Under the pieces are notes generated by a model. It did not search any database. It was not told the origin of the DNA and worked only from the letters and a program-made list of their open reading frames with translations. Of a stretch of DNA of 63,163 bases, positions 44,072 through 53,362 are shown piece after piece. A program made the position numbers and the translations under genes. This stretch comes from Patescibacteria group bacterium (lineage in GTDB: Bacteria > Patescibacteriota > Microgenomatia > UBA8517), in the NCBI GenBank assembly GCA_035549555.1, contig DASZQR010000004.1, forward strand, positions 1 through 63,163, written 5' to 3'. Each line of letters opens with the position of its first letter. Position 1 is the first letter of the stretch.

Positions 44072-44264
44072 TAACGTAGGGTTGATGTTAGGTTTTAAGT
44101 TAAGTTTCTTATTAAACTGAAGTGTAAATGAAGTGCAAATGTAATGCACGAGAATAGTACACCATATACAATCAGCAACAAACTAGTATTGTACAATCAT
44201 CTGATTTAAGGCAGATATTTGTTTATCGTGGTTCATTGTGGTTTACTGGTAGTTATGTCACAAT
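44072..44264. repeat. Right-end module of island 1
   Basis: 193 bases that align without net gap to 62,325-62,517. The best-conserved block is from aaactgaagtg (44,115) to atacaatcag (about 44,183), including gtacaccatatacaatcag and two copies of gaagtgYaaat (44,119-44,140). The part nearest the attachment repeat is less similar but shares tggtttactg. No gene is seen in 43,932-44,413; this module and the tRNA fragment are what it holds. Confidence 0.75.
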
Positions 44265-44324
44265 TGCCTTCACACGGCAGGGGTCAGTGGTTCGATCCCA
44301 CTATCGCCCACCAATAAAATCAAT
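44265..44324 (+). repeat. Attachment-site repeat 2 (tRNA-Val 3' fragment)
   Basis: Exact 60-base copy of 18,047-18,106: second half of the anticodon arm, T arm, acceptor 3' strand, CCA and aataaaatcaat. The 5' half of the tRNA is absent, so it cannot give a working tRNA. It forms the junction between island 1 and island 2. Confidence 0.93.
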
Positions 44325-44413
44325 AATGGCCTCGAAACTGGCAAACTCTTAGGGACCAAGGCATTGGTTGAAACACATGATTTGTATGAAGCCAAAAACA
44401 CTTGTAGTTATAA

Positions 44414-44908
44414 TTACGGGTGAGTTCGTATACGGGATTTTGCCGGATCTATAAGGCATTCATCTATGGGAATTTTTATTAATGGCGGGACTACTTCCGC
44501 CTCTCCTATGGAAACTATATCTCCTTTCTGGTTAGTGCATTGGCAGTCAAAAATAAGTGTTTTTTGGTTTTCATTTTTACTTTTAACAGTTATGGTTGCT
44601 TGGATTACGTCTTCACAAAAAATAATTTTTTTGAAAATTAATTGTTGTTTTAAGTAGATGGTGCCAGGCCCAGGAAGTTGGGTTCCAAGGATTGCTGAGA
44701 TTAATAGATTGCTCCATTCGCCTTGGGCAATAGTATTGTAAAAACCACGTCTTTTTGCATATTCTACACTCAAATGTAGTGGATTAAAGTCACCTGAGAG
44801 AGTTGCAAATTGGTTGATTTTTTCCTGTGATATCCTTTTTTTTAAAGAGGATTTATCACCAATAGAAATTTCTTCAAAAATATAGTTAGAAAAAATTCTC
44901 TTACTCAT
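44414..44908 (-). CDS. MaoC-like (R)-enoyl-ACP/CoA hydratase
   Basis: About 164 residues from the ATG at 44,908, overlapping the upstream stop by 8 bases. The hotdog-fold signature is SGDFNPLHLSVEYAKRRGF (residue about 40; catalytic Asp and His in DFNPLH) followed by AQGEWSNLLISAILGTQLPG. These enzymes interconvert 3-hydroxyacyl and trans-2-enoyl thioesters. With the KAS III and FabG-like genes it could supply the enoyl substrate of the reductive carboxylase homologue encoded at 55,474. Confidence 0.88.
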   Translation of the reverse strand: MSKRIFSNYIFEEISIGDKSSLKKRISQEKINQFATLSGDFNPLHLSVEYAKRRGFYNTIAQGEWSNLLISAILGTQLPGPGTIYLKQQLIFKKIIFCEDVIQATITVKSKNENQKTLIFDCQCTNQKGDIVSIGEAEVVPPLIKIPIDECLIDPAKSRIRTHP

Positions 44909-46367
44909 TAATAACAAAATCCTGTGTATCTATCCATGCTAGATGACCGTGTTGATCATCCATATTTATCGTTAACGTCAATTTTTTTCGGGTATCTTTA
45001 ATTTCTAGTAAAATTAACTTAAACATCGTGCCAAAATTGAAGTGTTCATCAATTAATTTGAAAATATTATTTCCAATATATTCAATTTTGATGATTACAG
45101 CTTTAGGACCTAAAATAATATAAGATAGATTTTCATCTACGTGAATGACTATTTTTCCATATATTGGATTAAAATAGCTACCATTTTTTATTTTTAAATA
45201 AGAAGGGATCGCTTCCTTTTTGTAAACACTTAAGTCTTGATTTAAAGAAAGCCTAAATTTTATGCATTGTTGTTTGATAGCTTCCAGCATATTTGTATAA
45301 TAGTTGTTTATCAATAATTCATAGTAATTCATTTTAAGCATTTCTAAAGGATACCAGATATCACTTTTATTGCTGAGTAAAATGATCCCTGATTTTAGTT
45401 GAGGAGAAAAAGAAATGTTGCTCATGTAACCAGAAAATCCTCCCATGTGCTCAAAAAAAGTATATTTATTAAAACATGCGCGGTACCAACCCAGTGTATA
45501 TGCATCTGCGCAAATTAGACTGTTAAATAAATTAGTTGATTTTGGTGTTGATATTTTAATTTGTGACTTAAAGATTTTTTTATACTGTTTTAAAGCGGGA
45601 TCATCAGTTGTAGTGATTTTTAAATTAAATAATAGCCATTGAGCTAGATCAGCTGCAGTACTATTAACATTACCACCTATGCTAATTGCATCTCCAAATG
45701 GGCACTGTGGAATGGCAATACTCTTTCCATCGTGATCAACATGCGGTACTGCTAAGGCAGGTTTGTAAAGTGTATTAAGAGAAGTATAGGTATTATTCAT
45801 TCCTAAAGGCTGAAATAACTTTTCTTTGAAATAATCTTCATTCCTTATGCCTGTAACTTGTTTAATAAGTTCAGCAGCAACTACATATAAGCCATTATTG
45901 TATTGAAATGATGAGCGGTATGGTTTAACTGGCTTAAAATGTTGATAGCAGTTAATGATGTCCTGATGAGAATAATCCAGGTAACACATCATTGATGCGG
46001 CATATTTACTGACTCCTGTGGCATGGGTGACTAAATCAACTACCTTAGTTTCATTAGTCAATTCTTTTGTTCCCATTTTAAATTTAGGGAGATAGTTAAT
46101 TACAGAATCCTCTAGAGAAAGTTTTTTTTGATATTCTAAGTCGGCTAAGATAGCACATGCCATTGCTTTACTATTAGAGCCAATCCTAAAAATTTTGTTA
46201 TTCACATCATAGGGATAAAATTGATCTAAAGTGTATGAATTTAGTCCTATTATTTCATTTTGAGAAATCAAGGCATACGTTAGATTGGGAACTTGCCAAT
46301 GTGTGCAGACCTCCTTCACTAACGTATGAAATTGTTTAATTAATGAATTATAGTAATGCTGGTTCAT
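44901..46367 (-). CDS. Serine hydrolase of the class C beta-lactamase/esterase family
   Basis: About 488 residues from the ATG at 46,367 (AGGAAGAGG upstream). SxxK motif in RIGSNSKAMACAILADLE (residue about 62), YxN in FQYNNGLYVVAAELI (about 160) and HMGGFSGYMSNISFSPQ (about 305, in place of KTG). The last 130 residues are a beta-rich domain as in other S12 peptidases. No signal peptide or membrane helix, so cytoplasmic. In NRPS-PKS clusters such enzymes act as product-release esterases, acyltransferases (LovD-like) or prodrug peptidases; the lack of export signals argues against the last. Confidence 0.85.
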   Translation of the reverse strand: MNQHYYNSLIKQFHTLVKEVCTHWQVPNLTYALISQNEIIGLNSYTLDQFYPYDVNNKIFRIGSNSKAMACAILADLEYQKKLSLEDSVINYLPKFKMGTKELTNETKVVDLVTHATGVSKYAASMMCYLDYSHQDIINCYQHFKPVKPYRSSFQYNNGLYVVAAELIKQVTGIRNEDYFKEKLFQPLGMNNTYTSLNTLYKPALAVPHVDHDGKSIAIPQCPFGDAISIGGNVNSTAADLAQWLLFNLKITTTDDPALKQYKKIFKSQIKISTPKSTNLFNSLICADAYTLGWYRACFNKYTFFEHMGGFSGYMSNISFSPQLKSGIILLSNKSDIWYPLEMLKMNYYELLINNYYTNMLEAIKQQCIKFRLSLNQDLSVYKKEAIPSYLKIKNGSYFNPIYGKIVIHVDENLSYIILGPKAVIIKIEYIGNNIFKLIDEHFNFGTMFKLILLEIKDTRKKLTLTINMDDQHGHLAWIDTQDFVINE

Positions 46368-46399
46368 AATACCTCTTCCTAATATATACTCATTACACT

Positions 46400-46684
46400 T
46401 CAAACTGCGAACAACAGTGCATGCAATATTTGAAAGTTATCAGTAACTCGTGCGCTTAAAATAGTTTTATTTCTACTAACTCTATTAAAAACTCTAGGGT
46501 GTTGTTTCATCACCCAGAAATAGAATACGAAAATTTCTGAATAACTATAGCCATCCTCATAGGCAAGTGCTGCTTTTATACGAATGCGTGCACACTCATC
46601 TCGTTCCTTACGATGTTGGTTAATTAATTTTTCTCTTTCCCATAAAGACTTTTTACTATAATTTGCAGTTTAATGCAGCAAATT
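46400..46684 (-). pseudogene. IS630-family transposase relic (N-terminal part)
   Basis: On the minus strand an open frame without start codon reads WEREKLINQHRKERDECARI, then RIKAALAYEDGYSYSEIFVF and runs on to a stop at 46,400. The R-K-E-R-D...R-I-K-A-x-L-x-x-x-x-G-Y-S-Y-x-E-I pattern is the helix-turn-helix start of IS630 transposases; after it the sequence no longer fits, and the DDE core is missing. It fills the 460-base gap upstream of the methyltransferase gene. Confidence 0.6.
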
Positions 46685-46830
46685 TCGCATCTTCATTGGT
46701 GAAAGGTTTGCTTCATCTTTAATCTTGATTGTCTTAAATAATTTTATATTAATCTACCGTTGAAAACACGGTTGGATAAATTAAGAACATGTTTTAAACT
46801 ATATATTTAATAATTAAATGAGGAAAAGAT

Positions 46831-47637
46831 ATGAGTTATCCCGTGGTCAGTGGGAAAACTGATTTTATAAGAATGTCAATTTTAAATAGTATATATAATC
46901 CTTCTAGTTTTGCTTTCATAGAAAAATTTGGGATCGATAAGGCTATGTCAGTACTTGAAATTGGTTGCGGATATGGTAGTACAGCCATTTGGTTAGCTAA
47001 AAAAGTAGGTTGTAAAGGTCGAGTTTTGGCTATTGATCAGGACTGTCGTCAAATTAAATTTTCTATAAATCGTAGCAAAGGATTAAATTTAACTAATTTA
47101 TCTTTTACGCAGGCTTCTTTAGAAGATTTATTTCCAAGGTTCTTAGATAGTTTCGACTTTATTTATATTCGTTGGACATTAATGTTTATAAATCAACCCT
47201 TGAATTGGTTGCGACTTATTTATCAACTCTTAAAATCTGGAGGAAGCTTAGTGTGTGAAGATATTAGTGTCATCAGCAATGGTATTTTTACCTGTCCAAA
47301 GTCTGATATTGGGGAAAGATGGACTAAAATGATGAAAAATAATTTCCAAGCGTTAAATTTAGATTTAGATTTAGCGGGCTCGCTTTATAGTATGTTTATG
47401 CAAGCAGGATTTGATTCATTGGATGCGGAAATTTATCAACCGCTTTTAAAGACTAAGAAAGAAAAAAGTATTTGCCGGCTCGGAATTGCTTGTACAAAAT
47501 ACAGCATTCTTGAAAATAACTCTGTTACACCTGAAGAATTTGAAGGTTTAGTGAAAGATTTAAAAGGGTACGAAAATTGTACTAAGAGTATTATTGGTTA
47601 CGTAAGAACGTTTATGATTAGCGGTAAAAAACAATAG
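46831..47637 (+). CDS. Class I SAM-dependent methyltransferase
   Basis: 268 residues. SAM-binding motif I VLEIGCGYGSTAIWLAKKVG (residue about 37), acidic end of strand 2 VLAIDQDCRQI (about 62), motif around SFTQASLEDLF and DFIYIRWTLMFINQPLNWL (about 110). Close to UbiE-like/tailoring methyltransferases. GAGGAAAAG precedes the start. It forms a two-gene unit with the SDR gene 9 bases on. Probably O-, N- or C-methylates the island 2 product. Confidence 0.9.
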   Translation: MSYPVVSGKTDFIRMSILNSIYNPSSFAFIEKFGIDKAMSVLEIGCGYGSTAIWLAKKVGCKGRVLAIDQDCRQIKFSINRSKGLNLTNLSFTQASLEDLFPRFLDSFDFIYIRWTLMFINQPLNWLRLIYQLLKSGGSLVCEDISVISNGIFTCPKSDIGERWTKMMKNNFQALNLDLDLAGSLYSMFMQAGFDSLDAEIYQPLLKTKKEKSICRLGIACTKYSILENNSVTPEEFEGLVKDLKGYENCTKSIIGYVRTFMISGKKQ

Positions 47638-47646
47638 GAGAAAAAA

Positions 47647-48414
47647 ATGCAAGAATTTGTCAATAAGGTAGCGTTGATTACTGGAGCAACTTCTGGTATC
47701 GGTGAAGCCACTGCAATTGCTTTTGCTAAAGCTGGCTCTCATGTGGTCATAGCCGGTCGACGAAAAGAGGAAGGGATGGCAGTAGTAGAAGCTATCCGAA
47801 AATTTGGAGGAGACGCTATCTTTTTACAAACAGATGTAAGAAAAGAAGATGATATAATTGCGATGATTAATAAGACGCTCAGTCGATTTGGTCGCTTGGA
47901 TTATGCATTTAATAATGCAGGCGTAGTAACAAACGATTCTATAATTAACGAAACGGAGGAGTCTTATTATAGAGTGATGGACACCAATACCAAAGGAACT
48001 TTTTTCTGTATGAAATACGAACTAGTTTATATGATTAAAAATAAAGGTGGAGTGATTATAAACTCTTCGTCGGTAGCACCTTTTTTACCAGTTCCTAAGC
48101 ATAGTCTTTATAACGCCAGTAAAATCGCGATTCTTAGCTTAAGCGAAGCTGCAGCAAGCGAGGCAGCATGTCATGGAGTGAGAGTAAATGTTGTTTGTCC
48201 CATTGGTATTGCTGGAAAAATGGTTGAAGATTTTCTTGAGAAAAATCAAATGCAGGTGGAGCAAATCATTCCACCGATTGGAAGAATGGGTATGCCGGAA
48301 GATGTTGCTAACGTAGTACTTTTTTTATGCTCAGATACAGCATCATATATCACAGGCGCAGCTATTCATATGGATGGGGGTATGCGGATAAAAGCAGCCT
48401 CCATCCGGGATTAA
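47647..48414 (+). CDS. Short-chain dehydrogenase/reductase
   Basis: 255 residues. Cofactor loop TGATSGIGEATAIAFAKAG (residue about 12), DYAFNNAGVVT (about 87), catalytic Ser in NSSSVAPFLP (about 140) and YNASKIAILSLSEAA (about 156). The C-terminal YITGAAIHMDGGMRI is the usual SDR close. AGGAG precedes the ATG. A tailoring reductase or dehydrogenase of the island 2 product is likely; substrate unknown. Confidence 0.9.
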   Translation: MQEFVNKVALITGATSGIGEATAIAFAKAGSHVVIAGRRKEEGMAVVEAIRKFGGDAIFLQTDVRKEDDIIAMINKTLSRFGRLDYAFNNAGVVTNDSIINETEESYYRVMDTNTKGTFFCMKYELVYMIKNKGGVIINSSSVAPFLPVPKHSLYNASKIAILSLSEAAASEAACHGVRVNVVCPIGIAGKMVEDFLEKNQMQVEQIIPPIGRMGMPEDVANVVLFLCSDTASYITGAAIHMDGGMRIKAASIRD

Positions 48415-48647
48415 ATACACATATTTTTTACAGTCTTGTGCTTAGGCTAGGTAGAATGCTTTTCTATAATTTTAACAGAAAAGGTGAAACCAAAATGAGC
48501 TGAATTTTTCCAAGATTGATTGTTTGCGTTTTTGAGAATCATATGGAATTAATTTAAAGAAAATGGGAATCTGATCGGTAGGATCGCTTTTAAACTTGAA
48601 CGCATGATTTTTCTCCTTGTAATTTAATCACAATACTTTTTCATTTT

Positions 48648-49937
48648 TTAAAAATTTAAATAAGTTTCCTTTACAAAAAAACTTAATATTAAAATGAGTA
48701 AATAGCACATTGGCAGTATCAATAAAGCATGATGATAGCAAAAGGTAGAATATAGCTTGGTAACGCCAAAATATCTTCCATCCCAGAATTTATCCAATAA
48801 ATAACTGGCTATAAAATCAAAAAAGGCATTACCAAAGCAAATAATCGTGTTGTTGAATCCAAAAGCTGTGGCAGAATCGCGACTTAGATGCCGATCATGC
48901 ATGATACCAAAGGTGAGCACTTGACAAGCACTGGCTCCTCCCATTAAAAATAAGGCTATCAATAAAATACCTACCCACCGATTAGCGCCCCAAAGGATTA
49001 CTATGGAGCTGATGAGACCGATGCTAGCACCAATACGAAGAGGAAGCAGGCGTTTCTTAAGATAAATTGATATCCAACCCCACAGTGGGCTCACTATTCC
49101 AATGCCTAACCATACCATAATTAAGAAATCAGCTGCTGAAATTTTAGAAAGATGGTACACCACGCGCAGAAATGGGATACCCCATAAGGCAGCAAAAATT
49201 GAGACAGGCGCCCAAAATAATGCACCTGTAATAGCAATTACCCAATTTTGTGTAGATAAAAAAATCGTTTTAAATGCCTCAAAACGAATAGTGAGCTGTG
49301 TTTTTTTAATAGAAATATTGGAGGGATAGTCCTCTACAAATAGATAAGTGAGTATTAATAAAATAACACCCAGCGCTGACATCAATAGGATAATGGTTTC
49401 TAGGCGAAGAAAATTAGTTAAATAAGATATGAAAGAGCTACCAAAAACTGCACCGATACATTCAATAAAAACTACTCCTCCTGTTAAAATCACATAGAGA
49501 CGATGAGGAAACCAGCGAACAATTAATAGCATAGGGGCCAAGTATCCAGCGGCAGCTCCGACAGCAAGTAGCCCTCTGGCGATGCAACTAACGACAAAAG
49601 AATTAGTAAAAGCAAACAGTAATAAAGCTCCTGTGCAAATAAATGAACCTATTATTATTATCTTGCGTGGGCCAAAACGATCTAATATATAGCCACAAGG
49701 TAACTGCAGGGGAGCATAAAAATAAAAATAAATGGCAGCAAATAACCCAATACCTGTGGCAGCAATGTGATATTTAAGACTAAGTTGGTTAATTAACGCT
49801 GCAGGGAATACCGCAAACATAGAATCAAGAAAAAAATATAGTGAGCCAATAAAAATCACGATAAATGCACGAAGAGAAAGTGTCTCAGAATGTGTGTTAA
49901 CAGCAATTGAATTTAATTCAACAACATCACTGTTCAT
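48648..49937 (-). CDS. MFS transporter
   Basis: 429 residues with 12 membrane segments. FFLDSMFAVFPAALINQLSL near the start, and CGYILDRFGPRKIIIIGSFI (motif A, about residue 80). It resembles the broad MFS group that includes the Legionella Pht proteins and organic-anion carriers. AGGAG precedes the ATG. It is the last gene of the long minus-strand unit, right after the KAS III gene, so export of the product or uptake of a precursor is expected. About 230 bases without a gene lie between its stop and the convergent SDR stop. Confidence 0.82.
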   Translation of the reverse strand: MNSDVVELNSIAVNTHSETLSLRAFIVIFIGSLYFFLDSMFAVFPAALINQLSLKYHIAATGIGLFAAIYFYFYAPLQLPCGYILDRFGPRKIIIIGSFICTGALLLFAFTNSFVVSCIARGLLAVGAAAGYLAPMLLIVRWFPHRLYVILTGGVVFIECIGAVFGSSFISYLTNFLRLETIILLMSALGVILLILTYLFVEDYPSNISIKKTQLTIRFEAFKTIFLSTQNWVIAITGALFWAPVSIFAALWGIPFLRVVYHLSKISAADFLIMVWLGIGIVSPLWGWISIYLKKRLLPLRIGASIGLISSIVILWGANRWVGILLIALFLMGGASACQVLTFGIMHDRHLSRDSATAFGFNNTIICFGNAFFDFIASYLLDKFWDGRYFGVTKLYSTFCYHHALLILPMCYLLILILSFFVKETYLNF

Positions 49938-49938
49938 A

Positions 49939-50934
49939 TTATTCTCCTAGAAAAGGATGAACGATAACGCTACCCCATGAATAACCCACCCCAAAACCAA
50001 CTAGCATGATTTTCAAATGGGATGATAATTTTTTTTCGGCTTGAGCGCAATGGAGGGCAATGGGAATACTGGAGGAAACCGTATTACCAAAATTTTCAAT
50101 TGAAATATAGAATTTATCTTTAGGAATTTTAATTTTTTCTCTTAAGTGTTCTAAAATAAATTGATTAGCTTGATGGAAAATAAATAAATCAATTTCTTCA
50201 ATTTTTAATCCTCCTTTTTTTAAGGTATTGTTAATTAACTGAGGAATATTATTTATAATAAATAGAAAAATTTCTGATCCATTCATATATAAAAATTCAT
50301 TTGCAAAGGATTGCCTTTTGTAATAGCGCGTTCCTCCTTTCTTTAGGATTAAATTTTTTGCTCCTGAACCATCAGTTCCAAAAAGTGGTTCACTGATGTA
50401 ATTATCATTTTGGATCGATTTTTTTTTACTAATTAAGGTAGCTGATGCTCCATCACTAAAGATAGTACGAGTACTGACATCTGTTGGATCTAAGTATTTG
50501 GTATAAGTATCGGCAGTTAATAATAAAATATTGGTGGCTTGATTGGTTTCAATTAAGCCTTTAGCTAGCCCTAGCCCATATATATAACCTGAGCAGCCTA
50601 AATTAAAATCTAATGCGCCACAGAATTTAGGTAAATTAAGTCTATCCTGAAGAAGACAAGCGGAGGTGGGAAGAAGATAATCGGGAGATTGAGTGCAAAG
50701 TAAAATAAAGTCAATTTCTTCTCGAGAGATAACTTGCGTGGCAAAGAGCTTTTCAGCTGCCTTAAACGCCAAGTCCGAAGCGCAAATATCATCAGACGCA
50801 ATATATCTGACCGAAATCCCAGTTTTATTTTTTATTTTATCCGCAGGCCATTCAGGAAAAATTGCGCTAATTTCATTATTTTTTAACACTGTTTCTGGCA
50901 AATAAAATTCAATAGCTTGAATAAATGCTTTCAT
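49939..50934 (-). CDS. 3-oxoacyl-ACP synthase III (FabH-like)
   Basis: 331 residues. Catalytic Cys in FNLGCSGYIYGLGLAKGLIE (residue about 112), His in FHQANQFILEHLREKI (about 255) and Asn in ISIENFGNTVSSSIPIALH (about 285). The triad of KAS III is complete. Such enzymes condense an acyl-CoA with malonyl-ACP without needing a KS-bound starter. Overlaps the FabG-like gene by 4 bases. Its likely job is to build the short beta-keto chain on the discrete ACP for the extender-unit cassette. Confidence 0.92.
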   Translation of the reverse strand: MKAFIQAIEFYLPETVLKNNEISAIFPEWPADKIKNKTGISVRYIASDDICASDLAFKAAEKLFATQVISREEIDFILLCTQSPDYLLPTSACLLQDRLNLPKFCGALDFNLGCSGYIYGLGLAKGLIETNQATNILLLTADTYTKYLDPTDVSTRTIFSDGASATLISKKKSIQNDNYISEPLFGTDGSGAKNLILKKGGTRYYKRQSFANEFLYMNGSEIFLFIINNIPQLINNTLKKGGLKIEEIDLFIFHQANQFILEHLREKIKIPKDKFYISIENFGNTVSSSIPIALHCAQAEKKLSSHLKIMLVGFGVGYSWGSVIVHPFLGE

Positions 50935-51707
50935 GATTCAATAACCTTGTGCGCGGAAAATCCACCGTCCACAATAAAAGATGATCCGGTGATCCATTTA
51001 CTGGCATCAGCAATTAAAAAAGCAGCCATATTAGCAATATCAATCGGTTCACCTATACCTAATAGGTGCGATGCTTCCCAATTTTTTCGTTGATTACAAG
51101 ACATTTGCTTTAAAGCATTTTGAGTCATCTGTGTATTTACCAGTCCTGGAATAATGCAGTTCACTCTAATTTTTTGTCGAGATAACTCGACAGATAATGA
51201 TTTAGTTAATGAAATGATTGCTCCTTTAGTTGCTGCGTATAATGCTAGACCGGATTGACCGAATAGTGCGGTGACTGAACTCATGAGTACACAGGCGGCA
51301 GGTTGAGCACTAATATTTTTTTGGCGAAAAAATTTCATTAATAAGCAAGAAGATATTAAATTAGATTGGAGGGCAGCTTGGATAATTTCCAAACTGGTAA
51401 ATTGCAGAGGAACAGTAGTTTGTATTCCCGCTGCGTGTACTAAACCATCCAATGGTTTCGTTTTATTACATACTTTTGTGAGTGTATCAAAGGCCATGTC
51501 GTAATTCGTTAAATCTAATTCTAAAGTGATATGTTCATTATGTTGCATCATACTTTCTGTTTGTTTCAATCTTTTGCTATCACGGCCAATTAAAATAGCT
51601 TTAGCCCCTAATTTACTAAGCAAAATCGCAGTTTCTCGTCCTATACCTGAGGAAGCCCCGGTAACAAGAATAGTTTTTCCAGCTAAGCTTAAAGGATTAT
51701 GGCTCAT
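50931..51707 (-). CDS. 3-oxoacyl-ACP reductase (FabG-like SDR)
   Basis: 258 residues. TGASSGIGRETAILLSKLGA (residue about 17), VHAAGIQTTVPLQ (about 90), catalytic YAATKGAIISLTKSLSVELS (about 155) and KWITGSSFIVDGGFSAH near the end. Placed between the ACP and KAS III genes with overlaps, it most likely reduces the 3-oxoacyl-ACP made by the KAS III. Confidence 0.92.
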   Translation of the reverse strand: MSHNPLSLAGKTILVTGASSGIGRETAILLSKLGAKAILIGRDSKRLKQTESMMQHNEHITLELDLTNYDMAFDTLTKVCNKTKPLDGLVHAAGIQTTVPLQFTSLEIIQAALQSNLISSCLLMKFFRQKNISAQPAACVLMSSVTALFGQSGLALYAATKGAIISLTKSLSVELSRQKIRVNCIIPGLVNTQMTQNALKQMSCNQRKNWEASHLLGIGEPIDIANMAAFLIADASKWITGSSFIVDGGFSAHKVIES

Positions 51708-51943
51708 TAATTAGTTCCCACTCTTTCAGAGACTTTAAAGTAGAGATTATTAACAGTTCCAATTGAAAGCATTTCACTAAGGGTCAGATTTAGGCCAAAA
51801 TTCTTATCTAACATAGCGATTAAGCCTAATAAAGACAACGAATCTATCAAAGTTGATCCTACTAAATCCTCTTCGCCTTTAAGCGTATTAGCCGGTAATT
51901 CACAGATTTCTTCTATTTTAAATAAAAAATGAGTTTTATTCAT
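51707..51943 (-). CDS. Acyl carrier protein (discrete)
   Basis: 78 residues, the size of AcpP. Phosphopantetheine site in LVGSTLIDSLSLLGLIAMLD (Ser near residue 35). Overlaps the acyltransferase gene upstream by 8 bases and the FabG-like gene by 1. Probably the carrier on which the alkyl chain for the extender unit is made, and a partner of the discrete acyltransferase. Confidence 0.9.
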   Translation of the reverse strand: MNKTHFLFKIEEICELPANTLKGEEDLVGSTLIDSLSLLGLIAMLDKNFGLNLTLSEMLSIGTVNNLYFKVSERVGTN

Positions 51944-53279
51944 GGTTGGCCTCTGAGTTGTTAATAAAATTTGGTAAATTTGATTTTAAACGTTTATAAC
52001 CTGAATCAAATTTCTTCCAATCGATCGTAATGCCTTTAATGTATAGCTCACATAAAGCATTTCCTAGACTTTTCCAGTCCGGTTGGCCCATATGTAAACT
52101 AGACAACCAGGTTAATTGTGTTTCACTGAGAGACTGTTTGCCTAAAGTGATTAGCAATGGCTTGGATCCAATTTCTACAAAAGCATCTATATTATTTTCT
52201 TGCAAAGTTTCTAGTCCTTTACTGAATTTAACTGTTTCGCAAAGTTGCCGGCACCAATATTCATTTTGGATAGGAATTTCAGGAGATATAAAATTGCCTG
52301 TTAAATTAGAGACTATCTTGATTTCAGGTAGTGAGAAAGCCACGGTATTTAATGATCTTCTAAAATCAGGAAGGATTGGGGCCATTTCCGCTGAATGTCC
52401 GGCTCTTGTGATATTCAACATTTGTACTTCTATTCCTTCTTCAACCAAACGCTTTTTAGCGACTTCGATAAATATTTTGCGTCCAGAAAGTGTGGTATTA
52501 TATGGGCTGTTCTCAGCTGCAATAGCTACATGATCTAGTAAATTTTTTAATACCTTCTTGATAGTCGTTATATTCGTTAAGGCGGCAACCATCGCTACAT
52601 TTTCAGGGAGTTTTTGCATTAACCCACCGCGTTCACCGACAAGCTTTAAACTGTCTTTCAGATTAATCATTTTAGCTTTATATGCTGCGGCATACTCCCC
52701 AAGGCTATGACCCATGACTGCATCTGGAATAATGCCCCAAGATTCCCATAAACGAGACAAAGCCACTTCGATGCTGAATATACTGACTTGAGTATGGAGA
52801 ATTTCGTTGATTGATTCTCCATTTTTTAAATACAAGATATCAATAAGTGAAATATTGAATAGTTCTTCTAAAATTTCATGACATTGGTCTATAGTATGAC
52901 GGAATATGGAATTACTTAAGTATAATTGTTTGGTCATCCCTGTATATTGCGAACCAGCTCCAGTGTATAAAAAAGCAATTTTCTTGAGTTGTGGAAAAGA
53001 TTTTAAATTTTGTTTCTGTACATGTTTTTTTAGCAATTCGCCACATTCAGTTCCTGTTTGCGCACATATTGCTAAGCGATAAGAATAATGATTTTGAAGT
53101 AAATTAGAGTTATAACAAAAATCAGCGAAATTGATCTCGGGATGTGTCAACAGATAATTCATGTATTTTTCTATTACTTCCAACAAGTTCTGTAGGGATT
53201 TAGCGCTAATCGTTAAAACGTGCCAATCTCTATCTTCCTGAAGAGGCAATAAAGAAAGATTTGTTATAGGTTTACTCAT
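51936..53279 (-). CDS. Discrete acyltransferase (malonyl/alkylmalonyl-CoA:ACP transacylase)
   Basis: 447 residues with an intact AT: IAFLYTGAGSQYTGMTKQLY (GxGSQ region, residue about 103), nucleophile in MGHSLGEYAAAYKAKMI (about 192), catalytic His in RAGHSAEMAPILPDF (about 290; canonical PKS ATs have FHS or GHS here). The first 95 residues resemble a KS-AT linker, and the last 50 a post-AT linker, as if it were cut from a modular PKS. The PKS at 58,663 has a dead AT, so this protein probably loads it in trans. Confidence 0.9.
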   Translation of the reverse strand: MSKPITNLSLLPLQEDRDWHVLTISAKSLQNLLEVIEKYMNYLLTHPEINFADFCYNSNLLQNHYSYRLAICAQTGTECGELLKKHVQKQNLKSFPQLKKIAFLYTGAGSQYTGMTKQLYLSNSIFRHTIDQCHEILEELFNISLIDILYLKNGESINEILHTQVSIFSIEVALSRLWESWGIIPDAVMGHSLGEYAAAYKAKMINLKDSLKLVGERGGLMQKLPENVAMVAALTNITTIKKVLKNLLDHVAIAAENSPYNTTLSGRKIFIEVAKKRLVEEGIEVQMLNITRAGHSAEMAPILPDFRRSLNTVAFSLPEIKIVSNLTGNFISPEIPIQNEYWCRQLCETVKFSKGLETLQENNIDAFVEIGSKPLLITLGKQSLSETQLTWLSSLHMGQPDWKSLGNALCELYIKGITIDWKKFDSGYKRLKSNLPNFINNSEANHE

Positions 53280-53362
53280 TACTCTTTACCTTCAATGAAT
53301 TTGTAGAAATTATTAATTACTTGAGTAAGGAGTGCAACCGTGAAAAATACGGGGTGAAAAGA

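Larger units (their letters stand above)
18107..44324. mobile_element. Genomic island 1 (secondary-metabolite island between tRNA-Val repeats 1 and 2)
   Basis: About 26 kb between two 60-bp identical tRNA-Val 3'-end repeats. The DNA is visibly more AT-rich than the flanking housekeeping genes. Content: an IS30 copy next to the tRNA, a biosynthetic gene cluster of about 20 genes in two plus-strand and three minus-strand blocks, and a right-end module. No integrase or mobilisation gene is seen, so it would need an enzyme in trans or has lost it. Confidence 0.75.

Noticed and set aside
44265-44313. Second and third tRNA-Val genes
   Set aside because: Only the 3' part is present at 44,265 and 62,518; the acceptor 5' strand and D arm are missing, so neither can fold to a tRNA.
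44901-46367. ClbP-type prodrug peptidase
   Set aside because: No signal peptide and no C-terminal membrane helices; the assembly line also lacks the starter condensation and epimerase domains needed for an acyl-D-Asn prodrug.
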